DNA from: Oceanospirillum multiglobuliferum
GTDB lineage: Bacteria; Pseudomonadota; Gammaproteobacteria; Pseudomonadales; Halomonadaceae
Reading direction: 5' to 3'
NCBI RefSeq assembly: GCF_900167095.1
Contig: NZ_FUXG01000013.1
Location: 56,212-120,211, forward strand
Length of the DNA stretch: 64,000 bases
Shown: piece by piece, positions 1-8,775 of the stretch
Layout of the letters: each line of letters starts with the position of its first letter
How positions within the stretch are numbered: position 1 is the stretch's first letter
The notes under the pieces: model-generated
What the model was told of the DNA's origin: nothing
What the model saw: only the letters and a program-made list of their open reading frames with translations
Databases searched by the model: none
Program-made: the position numbers and the translations under genes

Positions 1-88
1 TGCCACTAGCGGCTGTGACGCCTAAACCTTTCAATAAGGTTCTGCGATTCAATTGAGTCGAGTGTAATAAGCTTTTATCTTTTTTCAT
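1..88 (-). CDS. Tat-exported protein, N-terminus only (cut by window edge)
   Basis: An ORF starts with ATG at 86-88 on the minus strand and runs off the window. Its ATG overlaps the TGA stop of the GMC dehydrogenase gene (ATGA), so the two are translationally coupled. The 29 visible residues contain NRRTLLKGLG followed by a small hydrophobic stretch, which is a twin-arginine export signal. The product is therefore probably a folded, cofactor-bearing periplasmic protein belonging to the dehydrogenase cluster. The family cannot be told from this fragment. Confidence 0.6.
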   Translation of the reverse strand, partial: MKKDKSLLHSTQLNRRTLLKGLGVTAASG

Positions 89-1893
89 GCCGACGCTCCC
101 TGTGTTGGCTGGAAGAACTGACTGAGAATATGTTCAGCACTGCGCAATCCTAAGGCTGCAGCAGTAAGAGAAGGTGATGCGCTACCAACGCTTAGATAAT
201 TAGCGGTGCCTACGACATATAAGTTAGGGTTATCAAAACTCTGGCAGAATCGATTCACAACGGCATTGCTGGGGTTGTCGCCCATACATACAGTACCTGC
301 GATTACCGCATCGCCAGAACTTAGGCTAAGTTTGTACTCTTTGGCATAATCTCCACGAATAAAAGCCTCCCAGTCCTGATCGCTATCCGTTGGCATTGGG
401 TCATCGGTTATGGTTCTAATACCTAGCTTATGGAAAACACTCATGTGCCAATTCCATGCGGTACGGCAGCCCTTGAGGGTGTATTCATCTAGTTTAAAGT
501 TAACCTCTGGGCGAGGTAACCCTAGTGGATCAAGCTTGTCAGATAAGGTGATACGGTTATCGGCATGCGGTAAAACTTCAATGGTGCTGTGTAGGTTAAT
601 CTGGCGAGCAGTACGGTTATCAATATACTGGCGTAACTCATCACCATATAAGCCCTGTGCGATACCGCTTTTAGCCTCATCAAGTGGGCCATTAGCAAAA
701 CGAAAAGCAGCATTGATAATAAAAGGCGCGATAGAGGCATAGTCTTTACGAAACTCACCATCACGCCATTGGCCAAAAGCACCTGTCGCGCTGACAGGAC
801 CTCTGTAAGGGTAAACGGGCATGCTTTCAGGTGCATAGCCAATGGTATTGACGTTGGCAAATCCCATTAAGTTGCGACCTACTTGGTCGGAAGAGTTAGA
901 TAAACCTGCTTTAGGTACATTGTGCTTACCTGCTGATAACAGCATCAAACGAGCACTTTCAACGGCATGGGCAGCTAAAACATAAACCTTTGCCCTAGCA
1001 ACACCAATAGGGCCAGTTTTAGGATCAGCATCAAAATTACGGTAGTAAATACCCGAAACTTCACCTTTATTATCTAACGCAACTTGGTAAGCCACACGGT
1101 TTGGTAGCACTCTGGTTCCTAGTTGTTCTGCCTTGTGAACGTGCACGCTGGCATCGTATTTTGCTCCAATAGGGCAAATCGGTAAGCAACTTGAATTGCC
1201 ACAACATTGAGGCCGATTATCTCTAGGAATGGAGTTACGGCAGTGAGGGATAGGTTGGCTGTCTGGGCCAAGGTTATTATCTGCAACACCTGCGCCTAGC
1301 GTTCTATCCAAATAGGAACGAGGTACAACAGGCATTGGATAACCTTTGTCTCTTGGTGGTGCTATACAGCTAGCGTCCCCTGCAACTCCCCACGCATCTT
1401 CAACCTGATTGTAGTAAGGCTGAATCTCGTTGTAATTGATAGGCCAATTTTTACCTACGTTATACGAGGTTTTCATTGTAAAGTCATTTGGGAATAGGCG
1501 CTCTGCATGGCCTGTCCAATGCCAAGAGGTTCCACCCACCAAGCGCATAAAAAAGCCTTCAAAAGCCATCTGTTTTAAAGGCTCTTGTGGCGCACCTTCA
1601 GGGGGTAAGTTAGGCTGCACATAGTAGCTTAGAGGGTCATCATCATCCGGGACAGGTGCCCAGGGCATCATTTCGTAAGGCGAGTTTGCACCTTTATCTA
1701 CACTGCTCTTAAAACGATTAATGGCATTGACCCGATCAACTCTTGCACCTGCATCTAAGATCACAACATTTAAACCTTGCTGTGACAGTTTCCAAGCCAT
1801 CATACCGCCGACAACGCCAGCCCCAATAATGACGACATCGGCATCAATGGTTTCCTGTGGGTTTGACTCACTGTATCTTGTTTGTTCCGACAT
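85..1893 (-). CDS. FAD-dependent GMC-family sugar/alcohol dehydrogenase, catalytic subunit
   Basis: The 602-aa product resembles the large subunits of gluconate, glucose, fructose and sorbitol dehydrogenases, which oxidise sugars or polyols in the periplasm and feed electrons to the respiratory chain. Visible marks are the FAD Rossmann motif GAGVVGG (about residues 24-30), the GGTSWHW motif (about 122), and a C-terminal GMC segment ending GSASPSLTAAALGLR. The Cys-rich stretch CCGNSSCLPICPIGA (about 232-246) matches the 3Fe-4S ligand region known from FAD-glucose dehydrogenases. The protein has no signal peptide. In this family it is exported with the Tat-signal small subunit, encoded just upstream. 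GGAG precedes the ATG. The substrate cannot be assigned. Confidence 0.88.
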   Translation of the reverse strand: MSEQTRYSESNPQETIDADVVIIGAGVVGGMMAWKLSQQGLNVVILDAGARVDRVNAINRFKSSVDKGANSPYEMMPWAPVPDDDDPLSYYVQPNLPPEGAPQEPLKQMAFEGFFMRLVGGTSWHWTGHAERLFPNDFTMKTSYNVGKNWPINYNEIQPYYNQVEDAWGVAGDASCIAPPRDKGYPMPVVPRSYLDRTLGAGVADNNLGPDSQPIPHCRNSIPRDNRPQCCGNSSCLPICPIGAKYDASVHVHKAEQLGTRVLPNRVAYQVALDNKGEVSGIYYRNFDADPKTGPIGVARAKVYVLAAHAVESARLMLLSAGKHNVPKAGLSNSSDQVGRNLMGFANVNTIGYAPESMPVYPYRGPVSATGAFGQWRDGEFRKDYASIAPFIINAAFRFANGPLDEAKSGIAQGLYGDELRQYIDNRTARQINLHSTIEVLPHADNRITLSDKLDPLGLPRPEVNFKLDEYTLKGCRTAWNWHMSVFHKLGIRTITDDPMPTDSDQDWEAFIRGDYAKEYKLSLSSGDAVIAGTVCMGDNPSNAVVNRFCQSFDNPNLYVVGTANYLSVGSASPSLTAAALGLRSAEHILSQFFQPTQGASA

Positions 1894-1940
1894 TATTGCA
1901 CTCCATTTTTGATCTAGAGAATTCCGTTATGAGACAAAGC

Positions 1941-2564
1941 TTAAGCTTTTGTTGCAGGAGGATTTGCCCAGTACCCAAATGGGCCTCCGCAAGTCGCTGA
2001 TGGTTTAGTAAAATCACAGGCTTGCCAAACCAATGCTTCGTCATAACTGATCATCGCAGTGATAGAGCCATTGGCATTTAAGAGAGGCTTGGGGTTAGTG
2101 TGCCCACGTAAATTGCTACAAATACGTTGCACATTGGCATTGGTTAAATACTTAGGGCTGATCTCTATTTGCCCTAAATACCATGCAGTTAGCGTGCGAT
2201 GTGCTAGCTTGTTCCACACAGAACTAAAAGGATCGAATGTACGGTTGTGCTTAATCTCAGCAGAGAGTTGACGTATGTGGTAGGGGTTGAAATCGGTTAG
2301 AAATAGCAGTTGCAATATATCGTGACCCAATTGCATATAAGAACGATCAAGTTCAATCCCTGTTAAGAATGAACTGATCTCTAAAAAATCAATAACAAGA
2401 TCTTGATCTTGAGTCGAGGCAAATACAGAGGATAAAGGCGTGGCAGCAAGGGCAGCTGCAACCGCTATTTGTTTGAGTATATTGCGCCGCTCAAGAGAGT
2501 CTGGCTGATTGTTGAGGACTTTATCGCGATAATCAAGTTTAGGATTGGATAGATGTTTCATCAT
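1941..2564 (-). CDS. Sugar dehydrogenase small (Tat hitch-hiker) subunit, FAD-SLDH type
   Basis: About 207 aa. The N-terminus carries ERRNILK followed by a hydrophobic run ending in an Ala-rich cleavage region, a twin-arginine signal. The remainder (FLEISSFLTGIELDRSYMQ... and a C-terminal ACDFTKPSATCGGPFGYWANPP) resembles small subunits of membrane-bound sorbitol/gluconate/glucose dehydrogenases, which escort the FAD subunit across the membrane. The longest reading frame begins with TTG at 2585. I prefer the ATG at 2564, one codon before a second ATG. It lies 48 bp upstream of the GMC gene and 67 bp downstream of the TenA-like gene, so one operon is likely. Confidence 0.78.
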   Translation of the reverse strand: MMKHLSNPKLDYRDKVLNNQPDSLERRNILKQIAVAAALAATPLSSVFASTQDQDLVIDFLEISSFLTGIELDRSYMQLGHDILQLLFLTDFNPYHIRQLSAEIKHNRTFDPFSSVWNKLAHRTLTAWYLGQIEISPKYLTNANVQRICSNLRGHTNPKPLLNANGSITAMISYDEALVWQACDFTKPSATCGGPFGYWANPPATKA

Positions 2565-2631
2565 ATAATTCCACTTTTTAGACAAAATAACTGCCTATTT
2601 TAAAGGTTAAACATAGTTTATTTGTCACTTG

Positions 2632-3345
2632 CTAGACTGGGGGTTGATTACAAGCGCTTAAAAACATATTGCACTCAAACTGCATGCACTTCGAGAATAT
2701 ATCAATTGCTAGTTGTTGATTCATTTCATTCGCATGTGCATTGATAAAATCTGCCATACTTTTAGGTGCGTCAACTACTTGATTGGCTTTAATCCAGCTA
2801 CTGTATAAATTCTGCGGTGTTGCATAGTGGTTCAAACTAACTCCAATGTAAGTCCATAATGAGATACAAGGCGTCATGGCGACAATAAAATAGAGGGGGT
2901 CAAGTTCTTCTGCTACATAGCGTTCAAAGCTAGCATATTGTTGGGCGATGCTTGTGAGTTTTATCCCTGCGGGGTCTTTAATGTGCCAACCTGCGAAAAC
3001 TTCAGCGTTATAGTTTTCATAGTCTTTCTGACGCGCCTCACAGAAACTCTTGATCTCTGGGTTTTGGGCTTTTGGGATCACTATGTCGTAATCTGCCACC
3101 GAATAACTACAGTATGCTGCATCTAACACAGTAAATTGGCCATATTGGTCAGGGTCTAATGTGCAGTGTGCAATGCCTTGTATAAAGTCAGAGTGTAGTG
3201 CTGTTTGTTGATACAAAGTGGTTGCAGCCCACATTTGGTCATATAAGGAGGATGGGCTGGCGTCAGTTTGTAGTTGTGGTCGGAGGTTGATGCTTTTTAA
3301 TGGAGTCTTTGAGCGAGGAGAACGGCTCAATAAAGAGTTAAACAT
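2632..3345 (-). CDS. TenA/THI-4/PqqC-like protein
   Basis: The 237-aa product has the all-helical look of the TenA/PqqC-type heme-oxygenase-like fold: a start segment LYDQMWAATTLYQQTALHSDF, a YGQFTVLDAAYCSYSVADYD helix, and a C-terminal acidic helix with FECNMF. TenA proteins hydrolyse thiamine breakdown products, but many TenA-like proteins have other or unknown roles and this one is divergent. AAGGA lies upstream of the ATG. It is the first gene of the minus-strand dehydrogenase cluster, which hints at a maturation or cofactor role (inference). Confidence 0.6.
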   Translation of the reverse strand: MFNSLLSRSPRSKTPLKSINLRPQLQTDASPSSLYDQMWAATTLYQQTALHSDFIQGIAHCTLDPDQYGQFTVLDAAYCSYSVADYDIVIPKAQNPEIKSFCEARQKDYENYNAEVFAGWHIKDPAGIKLTSIAQQYASFERYVAEELDPLYFIVAMTPCISLWTYIGVSLNHYATPQNLYSSWIKANQVVDAPKSMADFINAHANEMNQQLAIDIFSKCMQFECNMFLSACNQPPV

Positions 3346-3936
3346 GCTTCTATCCTTGAGAGTTAAGCTAAGGTTTTAGTTACTAACCAATATTCGGCTA
3401 TAGCAGGCTAGTGCTCTATTGCTTGCATGTTTTTATAATATAGGCGGTATTCTTTTAGTGCTAGAAAATTTTATTAATATCGGATTGATATCATTTTTAT
3501 ATCCCTCTTGTTAATTATGATATAGGACTGGCGAACTTTGCTTGTCTTGTTTCAAGTATAAGGGGTTTGTGTGAATTTTAGGTTTTTACTTATTAGCTAA
3601 ATGAGGGTGGCAAGCTCTCTTTACAGATGCTTGGTGTTAAGTAGGGGGGAGTCTGTGCGCATGGTCTTGGCAGAATGAGTGTCTATATATTGCTAGAGTT
3701 TGGATTTTTCAGAGCGCTAAATAGGGTGGTGAGCTCTCGTTTGAGATCGTCTATATATCGTGTGGTTTTTCTAGGGTCAAAAACCAGGACGAACCAATTG
3801 ATATTGGGCAATGAAATAATTAAAAGGATTAAAGCTTTGTTAGAAATTGTTATTTTTTGTAGTATGATCAACGAGTTCTCTGGGTGATAGGTTTTCGATT
3901 GCAGTGTTGCGCTCGTTTGGTTTTATGGAGGTGGTT
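3346..3936. other. AT-rich intergenic region between divergent operons
   Basis: About 590 bp separate the minus-strand dehydrogenase cluster from the plus-strand secretion operon. The stretch is visibly richer in A+T than the DNA before 3.3 kb and must hold promoters for both directions. Short ORFs in both strands at 3675-3887 have no coding character. No confident promoter hexamers, operator or RNA were identified. Confidence 0.5.
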
Positions 3937-6363
3937 GTGGGTGTAGTCAAAAAGGTGATATATAGGGATGATTCGGCACTTAGCAGTCCACGTCACAGAA
4001 ATCTCTTTTTAGACATGGAAGAGAATATTCATATTCACTATCGCGACCTTAGAATTGAGCTGAGCCGAGCCGAGTTCGAAGAGTTCTCTGCTGCATTCAA
4101 CAGCCAGTCAAAAGAATTGCTACAGATTATTACGGATAAAAACTATCAGGATGGAGTTTTAGCAAATGCTAATCAAGAGGATGTCAGGATTTGGACTGAG
4201 TCAAGGCTTAGCACTGATGTCAAATACCACCCTCGTCGGATCTCATTAGAAGATTGTGGTGATGGATACCACTTGCACTATCGCCAATATAAAATTCTGT
4301 TAGATGATATTGATTTTCGTGAGCTTACTAGAATATTTAGTAGCGTGGATATTGATGCTCCTTATGCCAGAAGCTATGACGAGGTGTTACAGCTAATTAA
4401 AGATAACGATGTTGACTTTACACTAGATGCCTCAAATGTACCTGGGAAAATTCTGGGATTAAAAGTTGCGAAATACCATTTACCTAAAGTACGCGATATT
4501 TTTCAATATATAGGTTTTAACACAACTTCTGAAAACAATATTCGAGTTTATGAAGGTGAAGTTTTAAAGGTTTTTGTAACTCATGATGAGTTTAAGGTGC
4601 CTGCAGACTACAAAAAAATCCGAGAGTACTCTGACTCCTATAGGTTGTTTGACTTTATCTCTAAGAATAAAAACAGTATTTCAGTTGATGATATAAATTT
4701 AATAAAAAGTCAGGTTGTTGATCTTTATTATACGGTTAAGTCAGGGACTGTTGTTAATGTCGAGTCTGATCCCGAGTGTTGGTTGTATCTACCTGCTACA
4801 AAAAAAGTGATTTACCCATATTCTTCCAGTGGCCTTTCAGGGGCGAAGGATGCAGATGCTCTCTATAAAAAATGGTCGGCATTAGTAGCTTTGTATGACA
4901 TTGGTTTCATTAAGCCGACTAAAAAGTCTTTTGATAAGAAGTATCAAAATGAGCTGTATGAAAAGATTTTGTCTACAATAAAGAATAATGTGGCAACGAA
5001 ATCTGCTGTTGAAAGAGTCTGGATTATGGGCTCTGCTGCGAGAAAAGACATGGGTACATATAATGCACCCTTTGTACATGGCAGAATGCTGAAGTTAGGC
5101 TCTGATATAGATATACTTATTGAAATTGATCCGACAAGAGAAGCGGATGTGCCAAAAGATTGGCATTTGATTAACACCATGTCCTCAAATAAGTGTGCCG
5201 TTTACCATTTGGAACAGATACCGATTATTAGCGATATCGGTTACTGGGAAAATCTGCTGCCACACACACCGCTAACACAGCACTTGATAGATGCTTATGT
5301 TTACTTTCCATCTAGAGGGTTCTCAAAAGAGCGAGATGCCTTTCTCAATAGGTTTAAAGCAATTTGCATATATGACCGATCTAAAGAGGGTGTAATACAT
5401 TCTAGCGGTAAGCTTGGAGAGTTATCCAGAATTGTAGCTGAACACTATCCTTTAGATGATGTTATTGTTGAGGCTATGAATGTCTCAACAGAGAATGAGG
5501 TGTACAAAGTTTATAGTAAGCAAGGTATATATTTGTTAAAGCTTTTCAAGGTCTCAGGGAATTACCCTCAAAGCCGAGTAGAGGAACATGTTTTTTATGA
5601 GTTTGATCTGATTGCTCGATTAGTTGATTTAGGTGTTAAAACGGCGAAGATAGTACCTGTGAAAACAGGGGGTGTTTTGAAAGTCAATGATCATCCTGCC
5701 CTGTTATTTGAATTTCTTCCAGGTGTTATAAATAAAAAACCAGAATATGATATTGATGCATATTCAAGGTCGCTGTCTAGCTTACATCTTGCTCAGATTA
5801 ATAACGAAATTGAACTGCCAGAGCTTTTTACTTTTAAAGATACGGCTAAAATATGGTTGGATGCATATCCTGGATATTTAGAATTAGCTGATAGAAGCGA
5901 GTCGCTGAAGCTTAGTTTTGATATTATGAATAGAGTTTATGACTCTGTATCAGACTTAGAAAAGCTTGCAAAGAATAGCAAGGGTGTAGAAATTTTACAT
6001 AATCATGGTGATGTCGCATCAAAAAATATCATGATTGATAATGGTGAGGCTGTTTTTTTCGACTTTAACAATGCTTTTTATGGGCCTAGAATTATTGATG
6101 TTTTAGATGGCGCTTTTGAGCTTTCCATGGCAGAAAAGTATATGGATGAAATTGATTTCTCTAGATTTCATGTTTTTGTTGATAGTTATAGAGCATATGC
6201 GCCTTTTAATAAGGCCGAAGAGAAAAATATACATTATTGGGTGGTTTTATTGGGTTTGATTAAATTCACTAAAGAAATTAGAGTAATGGTTAGCGGGGAT
6301 AAGAGCGGCTTGAGGGAAAAAAGAGCTCATGCAATTGCAAATTTCATTTCATCACTAAATTAA
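3937..6363 (+). CDS. Nucleotidyltransferase - phosphotransferase (APH/choline-kinase-like) fusion with duplicated N-terminal domain
   Basis: About 808 aa. Two N-terminal copies of a ~35-residue motif (IHIHYRDLRIELSRAEFEEF and YHLHYRQYKILLDDIDFREL, about 90 residues apart) form a duplicated domain of unknown role. In the middle, WIMGSAARKD followed by GSDIDILIEID is the G-S...D-x-D signature of a DNA-polymerase-beta-type nucleotidyltransferase. The last third is a protein-kinase-like phosphotransferase: HNHGDVASKNIMI is the catalytic loop and VFFDFNNAFYGPRIID the metal-binding loop. The frame opens at GTG 3904, but GGAGG at 3927-3931, five bases before GTG 3937, favours that start. It is the first gene of the five-gene secretion operon. 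Substrate unknown; modification of a secreted product or its carrier is an inference. Confidence 0.75.
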   Translation: MGVVKKVIYRDDSALSSPRHRNLFLDMEENIHIHYRDLRIELSRAEFEEFSAAFNSQSKELLQIITDKNYQDGVLANANQEDVRIWTESRLSTDVKYHPRRISLEDCGDGYHLHYRQYKILLDDIDFRELTRIFSSVDIDAPYARSYDEVLQLIKDNDVDFTLDASNVPGKILGLKVAKYHLPKVRDIFQYIGFNTTSENNIRVYEGEVLKVFVTHDEFKVPADYKKIREYSDSYRLFDFISKNKNSISVDDINLIKSQVVDLYYTVKSGTVVNVESDPECWLYLPATKKVIYPYSSSGLSGAKDADALYKKWSALVALYDIGFIKPTKKSFDKKYQNELYEKILSTIKNNVATKSAVERVWIMGSAARKDMGTYNAPFVHGRMLKLGSDIDILIEIDPTREADVPKDWHLINTMSSNKCAVYHLEQIPIISDIGYWENLLPHTPLTQHLIDAYVYFPSRGFSKERDAFLNRFKAICIYDRSKEGVIHSSGKLGELSRIVAEHYPLDDVIVEAMNVSTENEVYKVYSKQGIYLLKLFKVSGNYPQSRVEEHVFYEFDLIARLVDLGVKTAKIVPVKTGGVLKVNDHPALLFEFLPGVINKKPEYDIDAYSRSLSSLHLAQINNEIELPELFTFKDTAKIWLDAYPGYLELADRSESLKLSFDIMNRVYDSVSDLEKLAKNSKGVEILHNHGDVASKNIMIDNGEAVFFDFNNAFYGPRIIDVLDGAFELSMAEKYMDEIDFSRFHVFVDSYRAYAPFNKAEEKNIHYWVVLLGLIKFTKEIRVMVSGDKSGLREKRAHAIANFISSLN

Positions 6364-6369
6364 TAAAAA

Positions 6370-8775
6370 ATGTTTATAGTAGAATCTTCTAAAATTGAAA
6401 AATTTAGTCTGAAAAAATATGGCCTTCAGATATTGAAGACCGCAAGTATTTTATTGTTGCTGTCAGCTTGTAGTGTTTCTGATGGAAAGAACAGTGATGA
6501 TATTGTTACTTTGCCTGAAATTGGCGATCAAGTTGATAGTATTAATGCAGTATCTGCTAATGACGAAAAAAAGGTTGGCTACTCCAGGGGCGTGATGCCT
6601 AGTGATATTGGCTTCGACTTATGGTGGCGCTTTGTAGGTAGTGATGAGCTTGAGATGCTTATAGATCGAGCTGTTGTTAACAGTCAGACACTGCAAATTT
6701 CAGCTCAAAGAGTTGTTCAAGCGAAAGCCTTGTCAATACAAGCAGACGCATCATCATTGCCAGATGTGAACGCCAAAGCAGGGTATAGCATCAATGCTCC
6801 TAAAAGCGGTGTGGATTCAACTGCAAAAGGGGGTTCACCTAAAGCGAATAGTGGCACTTACAATATAGGATTGGATGCGACCTATACTGTTGATCTATGG
6901 GGGCAAAGAGAGAACTTGTCCCGGTCATCGGACTTGAAGCTAAAGCAAGCGATCTATCAGTATGATGCTGAGCTTCTTAATTTAGTGACCGAACTTTCTA
7001 AAAGATATTTGGAATATTTATCTTTGAATGACCGTATTGCTAATGCAAAAGAAAGCGAACAAGCTTTAGCCTCTATGTTAACTTCTATGGAGGCATTGTA
7101 TGAGCAGGGTGATGCAACCGCTGTAGAGATGCAGATGCAACGTTCTTCGGTTTATAATTCAAAAATACTATTGCCATCATTATTATTACAGCAAAAGAAG
7201 CTTGAGCATCAAATTGCCCGTCTTGTTGGTGTAGCACCCGGTGAACTTGCTTTATCTAATAACGGACTGTCTTCGGTTCGCTTGCCTGCAGATGTAAGAT
7301 CAATATCATCAAGCTATATTTTAAGGCGACCTGATGTTCGTGCGATTGAAGCCGCTATGCTGGCTGCTGATGCTGACTTGCATGTCGCCCGAGCAGCACT
7401 ATTACCATCGTTAACACTCTCATCAGGCGTTGGCTTTGGTAGTTCAAACTTTGATGAGCTATTTCAGCCTCATACATTAATGTGGAATTTTATTTCCAGC
7501 TTAACAGCGACTATTTTTGACGGTGGTAAAAAAGAGCAGCAGGTTAAATACTCTCAGGCGGTTAGAGCAGAGCTTGTAGAGTCTTATGTGTTTACATTAT
7601 ATGCAGGCTTGCAGAGTGCGAAAGATGCGCTGGCAAGCTTAGAATATTCTGAGGATAGGCTTGAGATACAGCGTGTCTCAACAGAGGCTTCTAAAATTGC
7701 ATATGAATTTGGCTTTGAGTCGTATCAAGTTGGTGGAATTGACTTTCTAACATTTTTGGATTCGGCCCATTCTTATCAAAAAAGGAAAGATGAGTTATTT
7801 GTATTTGATTTAGAATATTATCAGTCTTTTGTTGATTTTTACTCTGCACTGGGTGGAGGTATTTTATATAGAGGCTCTGATAAGCCAAGGTATAATCAGA
7901 AGACTATATTGTCTTCACAGGTGATTAAGCGTCGCTCATATACTGAGGGTGGCTGGCTAGATAAGGCAGTGAGGGTTGAAAGAGATGATTGGTTAGTAAG
8001 GTTGTCTGGCGTATATGATCAGTTTTCGGTTGAAGCTGTATTGAGAGACTTGCCAAGGCGGTATTCTAATTTGAAGCCTGTAAAGGAAATTTTGGCAGAA
8101 AAAATTGGGTTTAATAAAGAAGATAGAAACAATGGCGTATCTTGGTATGCGCTATCTGCTATAGGCTTTGCATCAAAAGAAGAGGCTGTTTCTTGGTGTG
8201 ATATGCTAAGAAAAACCCAGCAACGCTGTATAGTGTATAAAATGAAGGACTCTTTTGAAGTTGAGGGTAAATTCACGCTGAAAGCAGCTGATGGCATACA
8301 CTCTTTAGAGCATATGTACGCTATAAATGAAGAAAAGAAGAGATCCCAAGAGGTTGGCTTTGAAGCTGATAACAAGAAATTTAACAATAAATATGGACGA
8401 GTTTATTCGCTTCTAAGCATTAATGATAACGAGGCTTGGTTGATAGGTAATAGCTCTTATCGTGTATGGAAATTTTCTGCCGGTGATCAGCTTCATTATT
8501 CTGGAAATGTAAGGTCTGTGGATAAAGAAAGTGTAATAGTTAGTTTTGATGGTAGTGATTATTTGTTGAAACCAATTTATTACTTGGAAAAAGTCGAATC
8601 CAATAGTGCTGGCAGTCTCGTTGCAAAAGTTCGCTGGGGAGGGCGCTCAGGTAAAGTATTTTTCTACAGAGTGGGTGATAAAGTTTATGGGAATGGCACT
8701 GTAGAAGAAATAAATAGCAATGCTGTTGTTATAAACTGGAAAGGATATCGAATATCCTTAGCCCTAAATCAATGA
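6370..8775 (+). CDS. TolC/OprM-type outer membrane lipoprotein with SPOR-like and tandem beta-repeat C-terminal extension
   Basis: 801 aa, much longer than usual TolC-family proteins (about 450-500). The signal ends in the lipobox LLSAC. Residues about 75-510 form the outer membrane efflux protein fold, with YTVDLWGQRENLSRSSD, SSYILRRPDVRAIEAAM and ATIFDGGKKEQQVKYSQ typical of the NodT/OprM branch. About residues 540-640 resemble a SPOR domain (WYALSAIGFASKEEAVSWC), which usually binds denuded peptidoglycan. Two similar ~30-residue beta units follow (SAGDQLHYSGNVRSVDKESV and RVGDKVYGNGTVEEINSNAV). It would be the exit duct for the ABC/HlyD pair downstream. The start lies 6 bp after the previous stop with no clear SD, and the end overlaps the next gene by 4 bp (ATGA). 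Confidence 0.83.
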   Translation: MFIVESSKIEKFSLKKYGLQILKTASILLLLSACSVSDGKNSDDIVTLPEIGDQVDSINAVSANDEKKVGYSRGVMPSDIGFDLWWRFVGSDELEMLIDRAVVNSQTLQISAQRVVQAKALSIQADASSLPDVNAKAGYSINAPKSGVDSTAKGGSPKANSGTYNIGLDATYTVDLWGQRENLSRSSDLKLKQAIYQYDAELLNLVTELSKRYLEYLSLNDRIANAKESEQALASMLTSMEALYEQGDATAVEMQMQRSSVYNSKILLPSLLLQQKKLEHQIARLVGVAPGELALSNNGLSSVRLPADVRSISSSYILRRPDVRAIEAAMLAADADLHVARAALLPSLTLSSGVGFGSSNFDELFQPHTLMWNFISSLTATIFDGGKKEQQVKYSQAVRAELVESYVFTLYAGLQSAKDALASLEYSEDRLEIQRVSTEASKIAYEFGFESYQVGGIDFLTFLDSAHSYQKRKDELFVFDLEYYQSFVDFYSALGGGILYRGSDKPRYNQKTILSSQVIKRRSYTEGGWLDKAVRVERDDWLVRLSGVYDQFSVEAVLRDLPRRYSNLKPVKEILAEKIGFNKEDRNNGVSWYALSAIGFASKEEAVSWCDMLRKTQQRCIVYKMKDSFEVEGKFTLKAADGIHSLEHMYAINEEKKRSQEVGFEADNKKFNNKYGRVYSLLSINDNEAWLIGNSSYRVWKFSAGDQLHYSGNVRSVDKESVIVSFDGSDYLLKPIYYLEKVESNSAGSLVAKVRWGGRSGKVFFYRVGDKVYGNGTVEEINSNAVVINWKGYRISLALNQ

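Noticed and set aside
3675..3887. Overlapping plus- and minus-strand ORFs of 60-70 aa
   Set aside because: Composition looks random, there is no SD, and both lie in AT-rich intergenic DNA.
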